45,400 nt of DNA from Sebaldella sp. S0638 (GCF_024158605.1 NZ_JAMZGM010000027.1:1-45400), one strand, 5' to 3'; positions 28,084 to 37,356 are shown, counted from the stretch's first letter. Program-made: numbers and translations. Notes: a model not told the origin generated them from the sequence alone.

Positions 28084-29523
28084 CTATAGCTCAGGATATG
28101 TTATTTTTCCTCTTATTTTTTCAAATTTGTCAGATACTCTGAATAATGTTCCTTCATCAAAAAACTTTCCTATTATCTGCAGTCCCACGGGAAGTCCATC
28201 TACAAAACCTGCAGGCACTGATATTCCCGGCAGTCCGGCCAGATTTATTGACACTGTAAATATATCAGCAAGATACATCTGTACAGGGTCTTCCATTTTC
28301 TCACCTTTTTTAAACGGAAGAACAGGTGATGTCGGTGTAAGAATTACGTCCACTTCTTCCAGTGCTTTATCAAAGTCATTCTTTATAAGTCTTCTTACCT
28401 GTGATGCCTTTTTATAATAAGCATCGTAAAATCCGCTGCTTAATACATAATTTCCAAGCATTATTCTTCTTTTTACTTCTTTACCGAGTCCCTGTGTTCT
28501 CGATTTCACATACATGTCCTCTACACTGCTGTTGTCCCCTCTGTAGCCGTATCTAACCCCGTCATATCTCGCAAGATTCGATGCTGCTTCAGCACAGGCT
28601 ATTATGTAGTATGTAGGAACAGCATATTTTGTGTGGGGTAATGATATCTCCCTGATTTCAGCCCCCTGTTCCTTCAGCATATTTATTGAATTATCTATTA
28701 CTTTTTTTATTTCCGCATCAAGGCTTTCCGAAAAATATTCCTTCGGTATTCCTATTTTCAGCCCTTTTATGTCCTCTGTAAGATATTCTGTATAATTATC
28801 CACAGCTACATCTGCAGAAGTAGAATCCATTTCATCATATCCAGCTATTATTTTCAGTGTTTCAGCTGCATCTCTTACAGTTTTGGAAAATACTCCTATC
28901 TGGTCAAGCGAAGAACCAAAAGCCATCAAACCATATCTTGATACTCTTCCGTAAGTAGGTTTTATTCCTACTACACCAGATAATGCCGCAGGCTGTCTTA
29001 CACTTCCTCCGGTATCAGTTCCCAGTGCTACAGGTGCTTCTCCTGCTGCTACTGCCGTTGCAGAACCTCCGCTGCTTCCCCCAGGTACTCTGTCCATGTC
29101 CCAGACATTGGAAACCGGCTTTATTCCCGAGTTTTCATTTGACGATCCCATTGCGAACTCGTCCATATTAGTTTTTCCCAGTATCGGCATGCAGCTTTCT
29201 TTTATTTTTTTAACAACAGTAGAATCATAAATTCCAATGTAGTTATCTAAAATTTTTGATGCTGATGTTGTCAAATCACCTATAGATAAAATATTATCTT
29301 TTATTGCTATAGGAACACCATGCAAAGGACTGCTGTTTTCTTTATCTCCGTATTCTTTTGCTTCTTTCAGGGCTTTCTCTCTGTTCACACTCACAAAAGC
29401 TCCTGTTTTTTCATCTATTGAATCAATTCTGTCTAAGAATGTCTTAGTTACTTCTTCAGAAGTGGTACCGGAATTTTTTATTTTTTCCGACAGCTCTACT
29501 GCTGATAATTCATGTAGTTTCAT
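28084..29523 (-). CDS. gatA: Asp-tRNA(Asn)/Glu-tRNA(Gln) amidotransferase subunit A
   Basis: 479 residues, amidase-signature family. It releases ammonia from glutamine for the GatCAB reaction. The Ser-cisSer-Lys triad is visible: K75 (PIAIKDN), S150 (PGGSSGGSA) and nucleophile S174 (GTDTGGSVRQPA). Ribosome binding site TTAGGTGAGATTAT precedes the ATG, 10 bases after gatC. Confidence 0.97.
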   Translation of the reverse strand: MKLHELSAVELSEKIKNSGTTSEEVTKTFLDRIDSIDEKTGAFVSVNREKALKEAKEYGDKENSSPLHGVPIAIKDNILSIGDLTTSASKILDNYIGIYDSTVVKKIKESCMPILGKTNMDEFAMGSSNENSGIKPVSNVWDMDRVPGGSSGGSATAVAAGEAPVALGTDTGGSVRQPAALSGVVGIKPTYGRVSRYGLMAFGSSLDQIGVFSKTVRDAAETLKIIAGYDEMDSTSADVAVDNYTEYLTEDIKGLKIGIPKEYFSESLDAEIKKVIDNSINMLKEQGAEIREISLPHTKYAVPTYYIIACAEAASNLARYDGVRYGYRGDNSSVEDMYVKSRTQGLGKEVKRRIMLGNYVLSSGFYDAYYKKASQVRRLIKNDFDKALEEVDVILTPTSPVLPFKKGEKMEDPVQMYLADIFTVSINLAGLPGISVPAGFVDGLPVGLQIIGKFFDEGTLFRVSDKFEKIRGKITYPEL

Positions 29524-29533
29524 ATAATCTCAC

Positions 29534-29821
29534 CTAACCTATAATTTTTGGTACTATTATAAAATTTTCATCTTTATCGGGAGCATTTTTCAACACTTCT
29601 TCCTGCTTTAAGCTATCTCTGACCTCGTCTTTTCTCGTTACATCGTCCAGATCCAACACGTTAAACAAAGGGTTTATCCCTTCTGTGTCCAGTTCATTCA
29701 GTTCGTTCATATAATTTAATATCTCGCTCAAGTCGCTTCTGAAGTTTTCTATCTCGTCGTCGTTAAACTCAAGTTTTGATAATATTGCTATTTTTATTAC
29801 GTCTTCTTTACTTAATTCCAC
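29534..29821 (-). CDS. gatC: Asp-tRNA(Asn)/Glu-tRNA(Gln) amidotransferase subunit C
   Basis: 95 residues. A small subunit that wraps GatA and GatB. Typical pattern: AILSKLEFNDDEIENFRSDL then SEILNYMNELNELDTEGINP and the late DEV. It starts at GTG (29821), 6 bases after the ribosome binding site AAGGAGG, and overlaps the upstream HAD gene by 14 bases, so its translation is coupled to that gene. Confidence 0.94.
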   Translation of the reverse strand: MELSKEDVIKIAILSKLEFNDDEIENFRSDLSEILNYMNELNELDTEGINPLFNVLDLDDVTRKDEVRDSLKQEEVLKNAPDKDENFIIVPKIIG

Positions 29822-30455
29822 AATGTTCCTCCTTATACTGCCTTATTAAATCTTCAAAATCTGTAAATTCCTTAAATTCTATATTATTTTCATTACAGTG
29901 ATCTACCAGCCTTGACGAACTTCTGGCAAAAACACAGTCTGCTACTTTTACCGCTTCATAATCAGACGGTCCGTCGCCTACGAAAATTACTTTTTTCCCG
30001 TTGTTTTTATAATCCAAAACAAGAGATCTTTTGTCCAGTCCAAAATATCTCTCTTCATCTAAATAAGGGAATTCCATTTTTACTTTTCCGTCTTCAAACT
30101 TTAGTTCATTAGATATAATCAGATCGCCGTCCACGAAGATATCTTCTTTTTCAAGTGATCCCGTTACATTGGTTCTTGTACCTGCACTTACTATTCTAAA
30201 GTCAAAGCCGCTTTCCAGAAATGTCTTAAATGTCCTGTCTATTCTTACATCTTCCAGAGAATTTATATACTCTTCCTCTGATAATTCGAGAGATTCCAGA
30301 CAGGATTTCATAAATCCCATTATTCCCACCTGTTTATTTCTGAATTTTTCTCTTACTTTTTTCAAAAACTCAGGATTGTGCTTTCTCATTATTACATCTG
30401 TACTATCATTAAAGGAAATCGTTTTATCGAAATCCACTAAAAAAATACTTGTCAT
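29808..30455 (-). CDS. HAD-superfamily phosphatase (MtnX/SerB-like)
   Basis: About 215 residues. Motif I VDFDKT (nucleophile D8, acid D10), motif II FRIVSAGT, and motif IV VGDGPSDYEAV place it in the HAD-IB group with SerB and MtnX. The substrate could be phosphoserine, a methionine-salvage intermediate or another small phosphate. An upstream GTG (30467) overlaps the ribosome binding site AGGTG, so the ATG at 30455 (AGGTGATAAAGAAAATG) is the better start. It overlaps gatC and lies 9 bases after the pseudouridine synthase stop. Confidence 0.85.
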   Translation of the reverse strand: MTSIFLVDFDKTISFNDSTDVIMRKHNPEFLKKVREKFRNKQVGIMGFMKSCLESLELSEEEYINSLEDVRIDRTFKTFLESGFDFRIVSAGTRTNVTGSLEKEDIFVDGDLIISNELKFEDGKVKMEFPYLDEERYFGLDKRSLVLDYKNNGKKVIFVGDGPSDYEAVKVADCVFARSSSRLVDHCNENNIEFKEFTDFEDLIRQYKEEHCGIK

Positions 30456-30476
30456 TTTCTTTATCACCTGATATTA

Positions 30477-31163
30477 TTATAAATTTTTTATGTATTTTAC
30501 CTCATCTTCAGTAAGTTTTCTGTATTCTCCCGGCTTTAGATTACCGATTTTGAATTCCCCTATTGTAACCCTTTTTAATTCTTTCACATTATAATGAAGA
30601 TTCTCAAACATTTTTCTTATTTGTCTGTTTCTTCCTTCATAAATAGAAACCTTTATCTCTGCTTCGTCTATTTTCTTTATCTTCGCAGGAGCTGTTTTCT
30701 GACCGTCTATAAGTATTCCTTTTTCAAGTCTGGCAAGATCTTTTTCTTCCATAGGTTTATCCAGCTTTGCTATATATGTCTTGAAGAGTTTCTTTCTCGG
30801 ATGCATGACTTTATTATATGTATCTCCGTCATTACTCACAAGAATAATTCCCTCTGTCATGTAATCCAGTCTTCCGTATGTGAAAAGTCTTTTTTTTGAT
30901 CTGATAAAGTCCACTGCTATTCTTCTTCCGAAAGTATCTGCATTAGTACATATTACCTTTTTAGGCTTATACAAAAGGTAGTATTCATAACTCGTGTCCA
31001 GCTTTATTCTCTCTCCGTCGACCCTTACTATATCAGTGTCGCTTACTTCCATACCAAGCTTAGCTGTGTCTTTATTTACTGTTACCCTGTTTTGAGATAT
31101 TAATTCATCTGCCTTTCTTCTTGAACAAAAACCGCTCTCGGCTATATATTTATTTAATCTCAT
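30477..31163 (-). CDS. Pseudouridine synthase, RsuA/RluB family
   Basis: 228 residues. An N-terminal S4 RNA-binding domain (MRLNKYIAESGFCSRRKADE, 1-20, onward) is followed by the catalytic domain with the nucleophile D100 in TYGRLDYMTEGIILVSNDGD and a closing IYEGRNRQIRKMFE. It isomerises a uridine of rRNA; RluB (23S) is the usual relative found next to scpB, but RsuA-type specificity cannot be excluded. It starts inside the end of scpB (14-base overlap). Confidence 0.93.
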   Translation of the reverse strand: MRLNKYIAESGFCSRRKADELISQNRVTVNKDTAKLGMEVSDTDIVRVDGERIKLDTSYEYYLLYKPKKVICTNADTFGRRIAVDFIRSKKRLFTYGRLDYMTEGIILVSNDGDTYNKVMHPRKKLFKTYIAKLDKPMEEKDLARLEKGILIDGQKTAPAKIKKIDEAEIKVSIYEGRNRQIRKMFENLHYNVKELKRVTIGEFKIGNLKPGEYRKLTEDEVKYIKNL

Positions 31164-31776
31164 TATTTTCCTCGTTTTCTTCTAATATATTATTCTCGTT
31201 AATAACTGCTGTTTCAGGAACTTCATTATCATCTTCGCTGTTTACACTTTTTTGTGTAAGAAGATTTATTTTCCTGAATTCCTCATATCCCGGGAGACTT
31301 TCTTCCTTATCTATATTCAGATAGCTGTAAAAGTCTTCTGTTACGTTGTACAGATTCGGAGTCCCTATGGACTTTCTCTTCCCTGAGACATATATAAGAT
31401 TTTTTTCCAAAAGATTCCCGATAGCTTTCTCAGCACTTACTCCCCTGATGACTTCTATCTCTCCTTTGGTAATAGGTCCTTTATATGCTATTATTGCCAG
31501 AGTCTCCATGGTTGACTTTGATAATTTTTTTATCTTCAGCTCAGGATGAAAAAAATTCTTTATCTCTTCACCGCAGGAAGGATTAGTAACGAAACTCAGT
31601 ATATCTTTATCTGTTTTCAGATTTATTCCCGTATTTTTTTTATCTTCCTTAAGCTCATTAACTGCATCTTCTATCTGCTGTTTCTCAAGTTTGAAATATT
31701 TAGATAATTCATCTATTGACAAAGGTTCTTTTGAAAGAAAAATCAGTGCTTCTATTTTATTCTTCAAATCAAGCAT
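31150..31776 (-). CDS. scpB: Segregation and condensation protein B
   Basis: 208 residues. ScpB binds the kleisin ScpA in the Smc-ScpAB condensin. Two winged-helix domains are evident (KIEALIFLSKEPLSIDELSK; ETLAIIAYKGPITKGEIEVI, then RGVSAEKAIGNLLEKNLIYV). The last ~35 residues are acidic and low-complexity (EDDNEVPETAVINENN onward). ScpA, usually upstream, is absent; 417 bases of non-coding DNA precede the gene. Ribosome binding site CAGGAGGAAAGAGAT precedes the ATG. Confidence 0.94.
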   Translation of the reverse strand: MLDLKNKIEALIFLSKEPLSIDELSKYFKLEKQQIEDAVNELKEDKKNTGINLKTDKDILSFVTNPSCGEEIKNFFHPELKIKKLSKSTMETLAIIAYKGPITKGEIEVIRGVSAEKAIGNLLEKNLIYVSGKRKSIGTPNLYNVTEDFYSYLNIDKEESLPGYEEFRKINLLTQKSVNSEDDNEVPETAVINENNILEENEENNEIK

Positions 31777-32193
31777 ATCTCTTTCCTCCTGAAAATTTTA
31801 TGCTCTAATACTTTAATTAAAGATTCTATGTCTAAACACGTCAGATTAAGCATAAACTCCCTGACAATCAAAATATTTAAAACATAAAATTCTGACTTAC
31901 CAAAGTATTAGTACCCTGTCTTATTCACATTTGATATTTGAATAAGGTTATTCCGGTATAAGCGGTCAGACAGAATTATTCTCTTCTGAATTATTACAGC
32001 CTTGATGCTTTTTACCTGAAAAAGGATACGAATGTTTTGACTTCGTCATTTTTTTAAATTTAAATAAGACAAAACATTAAATCTCAGCCGTAAAAAATCC
32101 CATGATCAAACCTGCCTGATAAAATAAAAATTATCAAAATGCAGCAGATTTTGAAAATAAAAATCCGGCCTTTGTTTATTTGTAAATGCAGAA
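31777..32193. other. Intergenic region between mreB and scpB
   Basis: No ORF. Small hairpins are visible: CTTATTCA/TGAATAAG at 31920-31946, a tiny TGAC-TTC-GTCA followed by a T run at about 32038-32055 (plus strand), and TGATAA/TTATCA at 32120-32139. A promoter for scpB must lie here, but no pair of hexamers stands out. No standard terminator for mreB is evident. Confidence 0.45.
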
Positions 32194-33240
32194 CTAATAC
32201 TCTGAATGTGATGAAATAATAACATTTTTGTACATAGCAAAATTCTCAAGTATTATCGCAATTCCTTTTATTACTGCATAAATAGGCTCATCTGCTATTG
32301 TTACAGTAAGATTAAATTCTTTTTCCAGCTTTCTTGTAAGCTCTTTTATGGCAGCACCGCCTCCTGAAAGAAATATCCCTGTTTCGTAGATATCCGCTGA
32401 TACTTCCGGCTCTATTCCTTCAAGTGCAAGTTTTACAGTTTCTATTATAGTATCTATATCTCTTGTAATAGCTTCATCTATGTCGTGCCCGTGAACTTTC
32501 ATACTCTTTGGAAGTCCTGTTACCAGTTCTCTTCCTCTTATTTCAAAAAGATCTTTCTCGCTTGCTGAATTGCTGGCATCTATCTTTAGTTTTTCAGCTG
32601 TTGTTTCTCCTATAAGAAGATTATATTTCTGTCTTATAAAATCTATAATATCCTCGTTAAATCTGTCTCCTGCCACTTTTATCGAAGTCGAGTAAGCAAC
32701 TCCTCCTGATACTATAAATGCAAGTTCTGTAGTTCCTCCGCCTATATCGATTATCATGTGTCCTTTTGGTTCAAAAATGTCTATTCCTGCTCCTATTGCT
32801 GCTGCTACCGGCTCTTCCACCAGATATACCTCTTTAGCTCCCGAGTCTTTTACTACGTCCATAACGGCTCTTCTCTCTACCTGTGTTACGCCGCTCGGAA
32901 CACAGATAATTACTCTTGCACTCTGGAACTTATCTTTTTTTATCTTATTCAAAAATCTCTCAAGCATTTTTTCAGTAATTTCATAGTTTGAGATTACTCC
33001 GTTTTTCAGAGGTCTTATGATTTTTGTGTGTGAAGCAGTTCTTCCTATTACTTCTTTTGCTTTTATCCCTATGTTTTCTATACTTTCAGTTTTTAGGTTT
33101 ATTGCTATATATGTCGGTTCATCTATTAATATTCCTTCGTTTCTTACATACACTACTGTGTTCGCCGTCCCCAGGTCAATTCCTACATCTTTAGATGCAG
33201 ATTTTACAAAACTTCTCATTACTTTTTTAATTTTAAACAT
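32194..33240 (-). CDS. mreB: Rod shape-determining protein MreB
   Basis: About 348 residues, actin fold. Motifs: phosphate-1 DVGIDLGTANTVVYV, connect-1 and phosphate-2 MIIDIGGGTTELAF, adenosine motif GIFLSGGGAAIKEL. It polymerises along the membrane and guides the elongation machinery. An upstream ATG (33252) overlaps the ribosome binding site itself (ATGGAGGGAAAAATG), so the ATG at 33240 is chosen. No mreC/mreD follows. It lies 30 bases after ftsK. Confidence 0.95.
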   Translation of the reverse strand: MFKIKKVMRSFVKSASKDVGIDLGTANTVVYVRNEGILIDEPTYIAINLKTESIENIGIKAKEVIGRTASHTKIIRPLKNGVISNYEITEKMLERFLNKIKKDKFQSARVIICVPSGVTQVERRAVMDVVKDSGAKEVYLVEEPVAAAIGAGIDIFEPKGHMIIDIGGGTTELAFIVSGGVAYSTSIKVAGDRFNEDIIDFIRQKYNLLIGETTAEKLKIDASNSASEKDLFEIRGRELVTGLPKSMKVHGHDIDEAITRDIDTIIETVKLALEGIEPEVSADIYETGIFLSGGGAAIKELTRKLEKEFNLTVTIADEPIYAVIKGIAIILENFAMYKNVIISSHSEY

Positions 33241-33270
33241 TTTTCCCTCCATGAATTTTAATGTAATATT

Positions 33271-35979
33271 CTATTCTTCATCCATCATTACCTGTTTATC
33301 TTCATTAATTACCCCACAGTCCATTAATTGTTCATAAATTCTGGATGCCCTGTTAAATCCTATTTTCAGTTTTCTCTGTATCAGAGAAATTGATGCTTTC
33401 CCCTCCTGTCTTATTACCTCTACAGCCTCATTAAATAATTCGTCTTTTTCTATATCATTTTCCATTTCAAACAATATTCCCTCATTGTAATCTGTCTCAT
33501 AGTTTGCCTTAAGCTTTGTAGTGAGCTTATGCACTTCCTCGTCTGAAATAAATGCTCCCTGTATTCTTTCCAGTTTTGACGAACCATTTTCCAAAAGAAG
33601 CATATCCCCTTTTCCGAGAAGTTTTTCCGCACCGGGACTATCTAAAATTGTTCTTGAATCTATCTGCGATCTCAGTGCAAATGATATTCTGCTTGGCAGA
33701 TTTGCCTTAATCATTCCTGTTATTACATCTGTCGACGGTCTTTGTGTTGCCACTACAAGGTGGATACCTACTGCTCTTGCTTTCTGTGCGATTCTTGCTA
33801 TTGATTCTTCCACACTTCCGGCGGCTACCATCATCAGGTCTGCCAGCTCATCTATTATTATAATTATGAATGGCATCTTTTCTATGCCGCCCAGTTCATT
33901 ATAACTCTGAATATTTCTTACTCCTACCTCCATTAACGTTCTGTATCTGTTTTCCATTTCGCTTACAGCCCATTTCAGTGCAATAGAGGCCTGTTTAGGA
34001 TCTATTATTACCGGCAGGAGCAGATGTGGTATTCCGTTAAACGGCATCAATTCTACCATTTTAGGGTCCACCATTATGAATTTTACATCTTTGGAGGATC
34101 TTTTTGTAATCAGGGAAGCTACCAGTGTATTTACCGCCACACTTTTCCCTGAGCCTGTCTGCCCTGCTATAAGCAGATGAGGCATTTTGGCTATGTCTAT
34201 TATTTTATCTCTTCCTACTATATCTTTTCCCAAAATTACCTTTAGGGATTTTCGTTCTTCCAGTTCTTTATTCCTTATTAGATTCGAGAAATAAACCGGT
34301 TCCTTGACTTTATTCGGCGTTTCTATCCCTATGGTATTTTTCCCTGGAATAGGAGCCTCTATTCTTATGCTTTCTGCTGACAGGTTCATTGCGATGTCGT
34401 CTGCCAGTGCAGTAACCTTATTTACTCTTATTCCTTTTGGTATTACCAGTTCATACCTTGTAATCGTGGGTCCTCTCTGATAATCTACCACCTGTGCATC
34501 TATTCCGAATTCTTTCAGTACTGATTCCAGATGAGCTACATTTTCCTGTATGATTTTTTCCATTTCCATTCTTTTATTTTCGTCAGGCTCTCTCTGTACA
34601 AATATATCATCAATGGATATCTTATGAAATTCCTCTTGTACATATTGTGCTTTCTGCGGCTCCTGAACAGGTGCCGTCTCTTTCTGAATAAGTGTTTCCG
34701 GTGAGAAAGTCTTCTGTACCGGAGGCATTTCTTTTTCCAGAGAATGAATACGCATTTTTTCATACTTGTTCATGCCGCCCTGTGTGTCATCCTGTGTATT
34801 ATCGGCTGCCGGCATGCTGCTGTATGTTTCCTCACTGTCTTCTGTATAGTCTGATTCATTCATAAGTATATTTTCATTTAACTCTTCTTCAATAAGTTCG
34901 TTTTCCGCAAACTGATCCTGTATACTCTGCTCTTCGTCATAAAAATTATTATCATCTGTCAGTTCTTCAGGATAATCAGGCATTTCCTGCGGTTCTTCCT
35001 GCTGATCCGATATTTTGAATTCCTCCTGAAAGTTATGCACTGTCCTTATGGGTGAAACATCTTCTTCCTGTTCGCTGTCACTGCCCTCCTGTCTTGGAGC
35101 GGCTGTTTTTCTTGTCAGACCGAATGCTTCGGCTTTTTTCTTTCTTTCTTTATCTCTTCTTATTTCTTCGAGGTAATCAAGCCATTCTTTCTGCTTTCTT
35201 TCCAGCTCTGAATTACTGTAATGTTCCTCTCCGTCCTCTGTTTCTGTCTTAGGTTTTCTCGACAGCTCGAAACTGAGTTTTTCTTTTCTTGCATTTATAA
35301 TTTTATTTTTAAGTTCTTCTCTTTTATCCAGACGCAAATTCTGCTGTTCCTTTTTCTCTATAATCTTCTTCGCCTTAAGTATCTTCGATTTCTTCCTGTA
35401 TTCATCACTTCTGTAATATTTTACTAGAGCTAAGATCAGCAAAGCACCGAAAGCAATAAAATCCTTCAGAAGGAATAGTATCGCCGTAGTAACTATTATC
35501 AACAGAATTACAGAAATACTTCCGGAATGAATTATTTTGTAAAACGGAAAAGCCAGAAAACTTCCGATCAGACCGCCGCTGTTAGGAAATCTGTTAACAT
35601 TAAATCCTATTTCAAGTAATTTTCTTCCGGATTCAAAAAAGTTTCCCGGAAGCTTCACGCTGATATATTTTTGTGTAAAATACAGCGACATGCTTAAGAA
35701 TAAGATTATATAAGCGTATAATTTTCCTTTATCTACTTTTATTTTTGATTTACTTGTGTATATATTAACCAGCCCGAAAAAAATCAATGAAAAAACTGTA
35801 AATAACAGCATTTTCCCGAAAATTATCTCAAATAAATTTAAAATTGATAAAAGTGCATTCTCCTCAATTTTATCATTTTTATATATTAATATTTTTTTAT
35901 ATAAAAGCAATAGTAGGACTACCAGTCCGATAGTAGTAAAAACAGTTCCCCGAAGCATCTTTCTTCTACTATTATTCAT
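33271..35979 (-). CDS. ftsK: FtsK/SpoIIIE-type DNA translocase
   Basis: 902 residues. The N-terminal region has about four membrane helices (roughly 12-28, 52-72, 86-102, 155-188). A long charged linker, rich in Glu, Gln and Asp, follows to about residue 470. The RecA-like motor has Walker A GQTGSGKSVAVN (about 600) and Walker B IIIIIDELADLMM. A C-terminal winged-helix gamma domain (about 840-900, ASISLIQRKLKIGFNRASRI) recognises orienting DNA sequences. It pumps chromosome DNA through the septum. Ribosome binding site TTAGGAGAAAAATA precedes the ATG. Confidence 0.96.
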   Translation of the reverse strand: MNNSRRKMLRGTVFTTIGLVVLLLLLYKKILIYKNDKIEENALLSILNLFEIIFGKMLLFTVFSLIFFGLVNIYTSKSKIKVDKGKLYAYIILFLSMSLYFTQKYISVKLPGNFFESGRKLLEIGFNVNRFPNSGGLIGSFLAFPFYKIIHSGSISVILLIIVTTAILFLLKDFIAFGALLILALVKYYRSDEYRKKSKILKAKKIIEKKEQQNLRLDKREELKNKIINARKEKLSFELSRKPKTETEDGEEHYSNSELERKQKEWLDYLEEIRRDKERKKKAEAFGLTRKTAAPRQEGSDSEQEEDVSPIRTVHNFQEEFKISDQQEEPQEMPDYPEELTDDNNFYDEEQSIQDQFAENELIEEELNENILMNESDYTEDSEETYSSMPAADNTQDDTQGGMNKYEKMRIHSLEKEMPPVQKTFSPETLIQKETAPVQEPQKAQYVQEEFHKISIDDIFVQREPDENKRMEMEKIIQENVAHLESVLKEFGIDAQVVDYQRGPTITRYELVIPKGIRVNKVTALADDIAMNLSAESIRIEAPIPGKNTIGIETPNKVKEPVYFSNLIRNKELEERKSLKVILGKDIVGRDKIIDIAKMPHLLIAGQTGSGKSVAVNTLVASLITKRSSKDVKFIMVDPKMVELMPFNGIPHLLLPVIIDPKQASIALKWAVSEMENRYRTLMEVGVRNIQSYNELGGIEKMPFIIIIIDELADLMMVAAGSVEESIARIAQKARAVGIHLVVATQRPSTDVITGMIKANLPSRISFALRSQIDSRTILDSPGAEKLLGKGDMLLLENGSSKLERIQGAFISDEEVHKLTTKLKANYETDYNEGILFEMENDIEKDELFNEAVEVIRQEGKASISLIQRKLKIGFNRASRIYEQLMDCGVINEDKQVMMDEE

Positions 35980-36207
35980 TATTTTTCTCCTAAATAAATT
36001 TTCAAATTATTTTATCATAAAAATAGTATTTTTACAATTATTGAATTACGTTCACTATCAATAAAAATTACCAATTTTCAAAAATAAAACACCTGTATTT
36101 TTTTATACTTTGTTCTATATGCTGTAAACGCATATTTTTCGCCATTTCCAAATAAAGCATGTATTAAATAAATCATTCATACTAAGATGTGTAAAAAAAA
36201 CGTTAAA
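35980..36207. other. AT-rich stretch upstream of ftsK
   Basis: No ORF or clear promoter. A TGCTGTAAACGCATATTTTTCG segment and T runs are the only departures from plain AT-rich sequence. Nothing else recognisable. Confidence 0.35.
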
Positions 36208-36315
36208 TTACCCGCTTTTGATATTATGCAAAGACATTAAAAAATGCTTTTCCTGCTTTATTTTATGTAAATTTGCCTGTTTTACCGCTGTTTCAATTTC
36301 TGCATAATTTACCAT
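36208..36315 (-). CDS. Possible 35-residue leaderless small protein
   Basis: ATG at 36315 to TAA at 36208 encodes MVNYAEIETAVKQANLHKIK and then QEKHFLMSLHNIKSG. The composition is protein-like and more GC-rich than the flanks. There is no ribosome binding site, but an extended -10 (TGATATAAT) ends 9 bases before the ATG, so an mRNA would start almost at the start codon. It could equally be the 5' end of a decayed gene. No family recognised. Confidence 0.3.
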   Translation of the reverse strand: MVNYAEIETAVKQANLHKIKQEKHFLMSLHNIKSG

Positions 36316-36324
36316 AATACAATT

Positions 36325-36333
36325 ATTATATCA
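36325..36333 (-). promoter_or_regulatory. Extended -10 promoter upstream of the small ORF
   Basis: Minus strand TGATATAAT (36333-36325). A transcript would begin near 36318 and run towards ftsK. Confidence 0.4.
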
Positions 36334-36339
36334 TGTTTG

Positions 36340-36690
36340 AACATTAATTTTAACTATTTTAACAGCTTTTTTCATATAAATAATTTATTATTACGATATA
36401 AAAAATCCAGACTGGATTTACATAAAAAATTCAAGACTTATTTTTTATTAATTAAGTATAATTTTAAAAAATCAACAAATAAATTTGTATATTATTTTAT
36501 ATCTCACATGTTTTTTTAATTAATTCCGTAAAAAAGCATCTGAACCTGCGAAAATATTTCTTTTTCCCTTTAAAAATTAATTATAACATATTTTCCTGTG
36601 TTTTTTCAGTTTTATTATTTCAAAAGTAAAGCGGTACTTTCTTTAGTCAAAGCTCAAAGCCGCAGATAACTGTCAACATTTTGTCATTGA
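36340..36690. other. AT-rich intergenic stretch
   Basis: No gene. A TGTTATAAT box lies at about 36585-36577 on the minus strand with a weak -35 (TGAAAA, 17 bases upstream), which could give a transcript towards ftsK. Otherwise nothing recognised. Confidence 0.35.
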
Positions 36691-36735
36691 CATAAAAAAT
36701 AAGGCACCGGACTAATTTTTAATCCGGCACCTTTT
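36691..36735 (-). terminator. Orphan intrinsic terminator
   Basis: On the minus strand AAGGTGCCGGA pairs with TCCGGTGCCTT through 11 bp, including two adjacent G-U wobbles, and is followed by ATTTTTTATG. On the plus strand the two wobbles become C-A mismatches, so the minus strand is the one selected. No ORF precedes it; the rplT operon already has its own terminator 190 bases upstream. Confidence 0.65.
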
Positions 36736-36910
36736 CTGTCAGCAGACGAAATATTCATACTCAGGCCGATTTTTTCTCTACATCATTACCAGCCCGGCAT
36801 TTATACTCGAAGGGTACAAGTGTCCGGATATTAACCCGCAGTTATTATTCTGATCATTGATGTATCAGACACACCAGTTACCCCGATAACAGAATTTTAT
36901 ATGAAGGTAT
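36736..36910 (-). ncRNA. Candidate structured small RNA between two terminators
   Basis: A 175-base stretch on the minus strand, bounded by the rplT terminator and an orphan terminator, with local hairpins TCTGAT/ATCAGA (36849-36869) and GTTA/TAAC (36877-36890). It is more GC-rich than the adjacent intergenic DNA. No promoter is convincing, so it may also be trailer RNA from readthrough. Confidence 0.25.
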
Positions 36911-36965
36911 AAAAAACAAATACCTCGGCAGACTTAGACGTTAAATATCTAATATTGCCAAGGTA
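36911..36965 (-). terminator. Intrinsic terminator of the infC-rpmI-rplT operon
   Basis: Minus strand TACCTTGGCA pairs with TGCCGAGGTA (one G-U), with an inner TTAGA/TCTAA helix, followed by TTTGTTTTTT. It starts 28 bases after the rplT stop. Confidence 0.75.
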
Positions 36966-36992
36966 CCATATATATATCCCTAAAATATTATA

Positions 36993-37337
36993 TTATTTTA
37001 CAAGGTCTACCAATTTTGCAAATTCTCCTGCATTATTCACAGCTAAATCAGCCAGAACTTTTCTGTCTAATTCAATTCCTGCTTTTCTCAGACCATTCAT
37101 AAATTTAGAGTAAGATAATCCGTTTAATCTTGCTGCTGCATTTATTCTGATTATCCATAATTCTCTCATTTTTCTTTTCTTTAATTTTCTATGCTCTGTA
37201 GCATAAGCCATTGCTTTTTTTACAGCTTCGTTTGCTTTTTTATAATTAGTTCTGCTAGACCCTCTAAAACCTTTAGCTTCCGCTAAAACTTTTTTATGTC
37301 TTTTTTTTCTTACTATTCCTGTTTTTACTCTTGGCAT
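36993..37337 (-). CDS. rplT: 50S ribosomal protein L20
   Basis: 114 residues, normal L20 size. A basic N-terminal extension ([20 protein letters not shown]) and the conserved [20 protein letters not shown] and [20 protein letters not shown] blocks are present. It binds 23S rRNA early in assembly and, in other bacteria, represses its own operon through the leader RNA. Ribosome binding site AAGGAGGGAATAAA precedes the ATG. Confidence 0.98.
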   Translation of the reverse strand: MPRVKTGIVRKKRHKKVLAEAKGFRGSSRTNYKKANEAVKKAMAYATEHRKLKKRKMRELWIIRINAAARLNGLSYSKFMNGLRKAGIELDRKVLADLAVNNAGEFAKLVDLVK

Positions 37338-37356
37338 TTTATTCCCTCCTTATCGA

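Noticed and set aside
36701-36735. Palindrome read as a MITE or plus-strand terminator
   Set aside because: Arms pair fully only on the minus strand with G-U wobbles and are followed there by a U tract; this is a terminator, not a mobile element.
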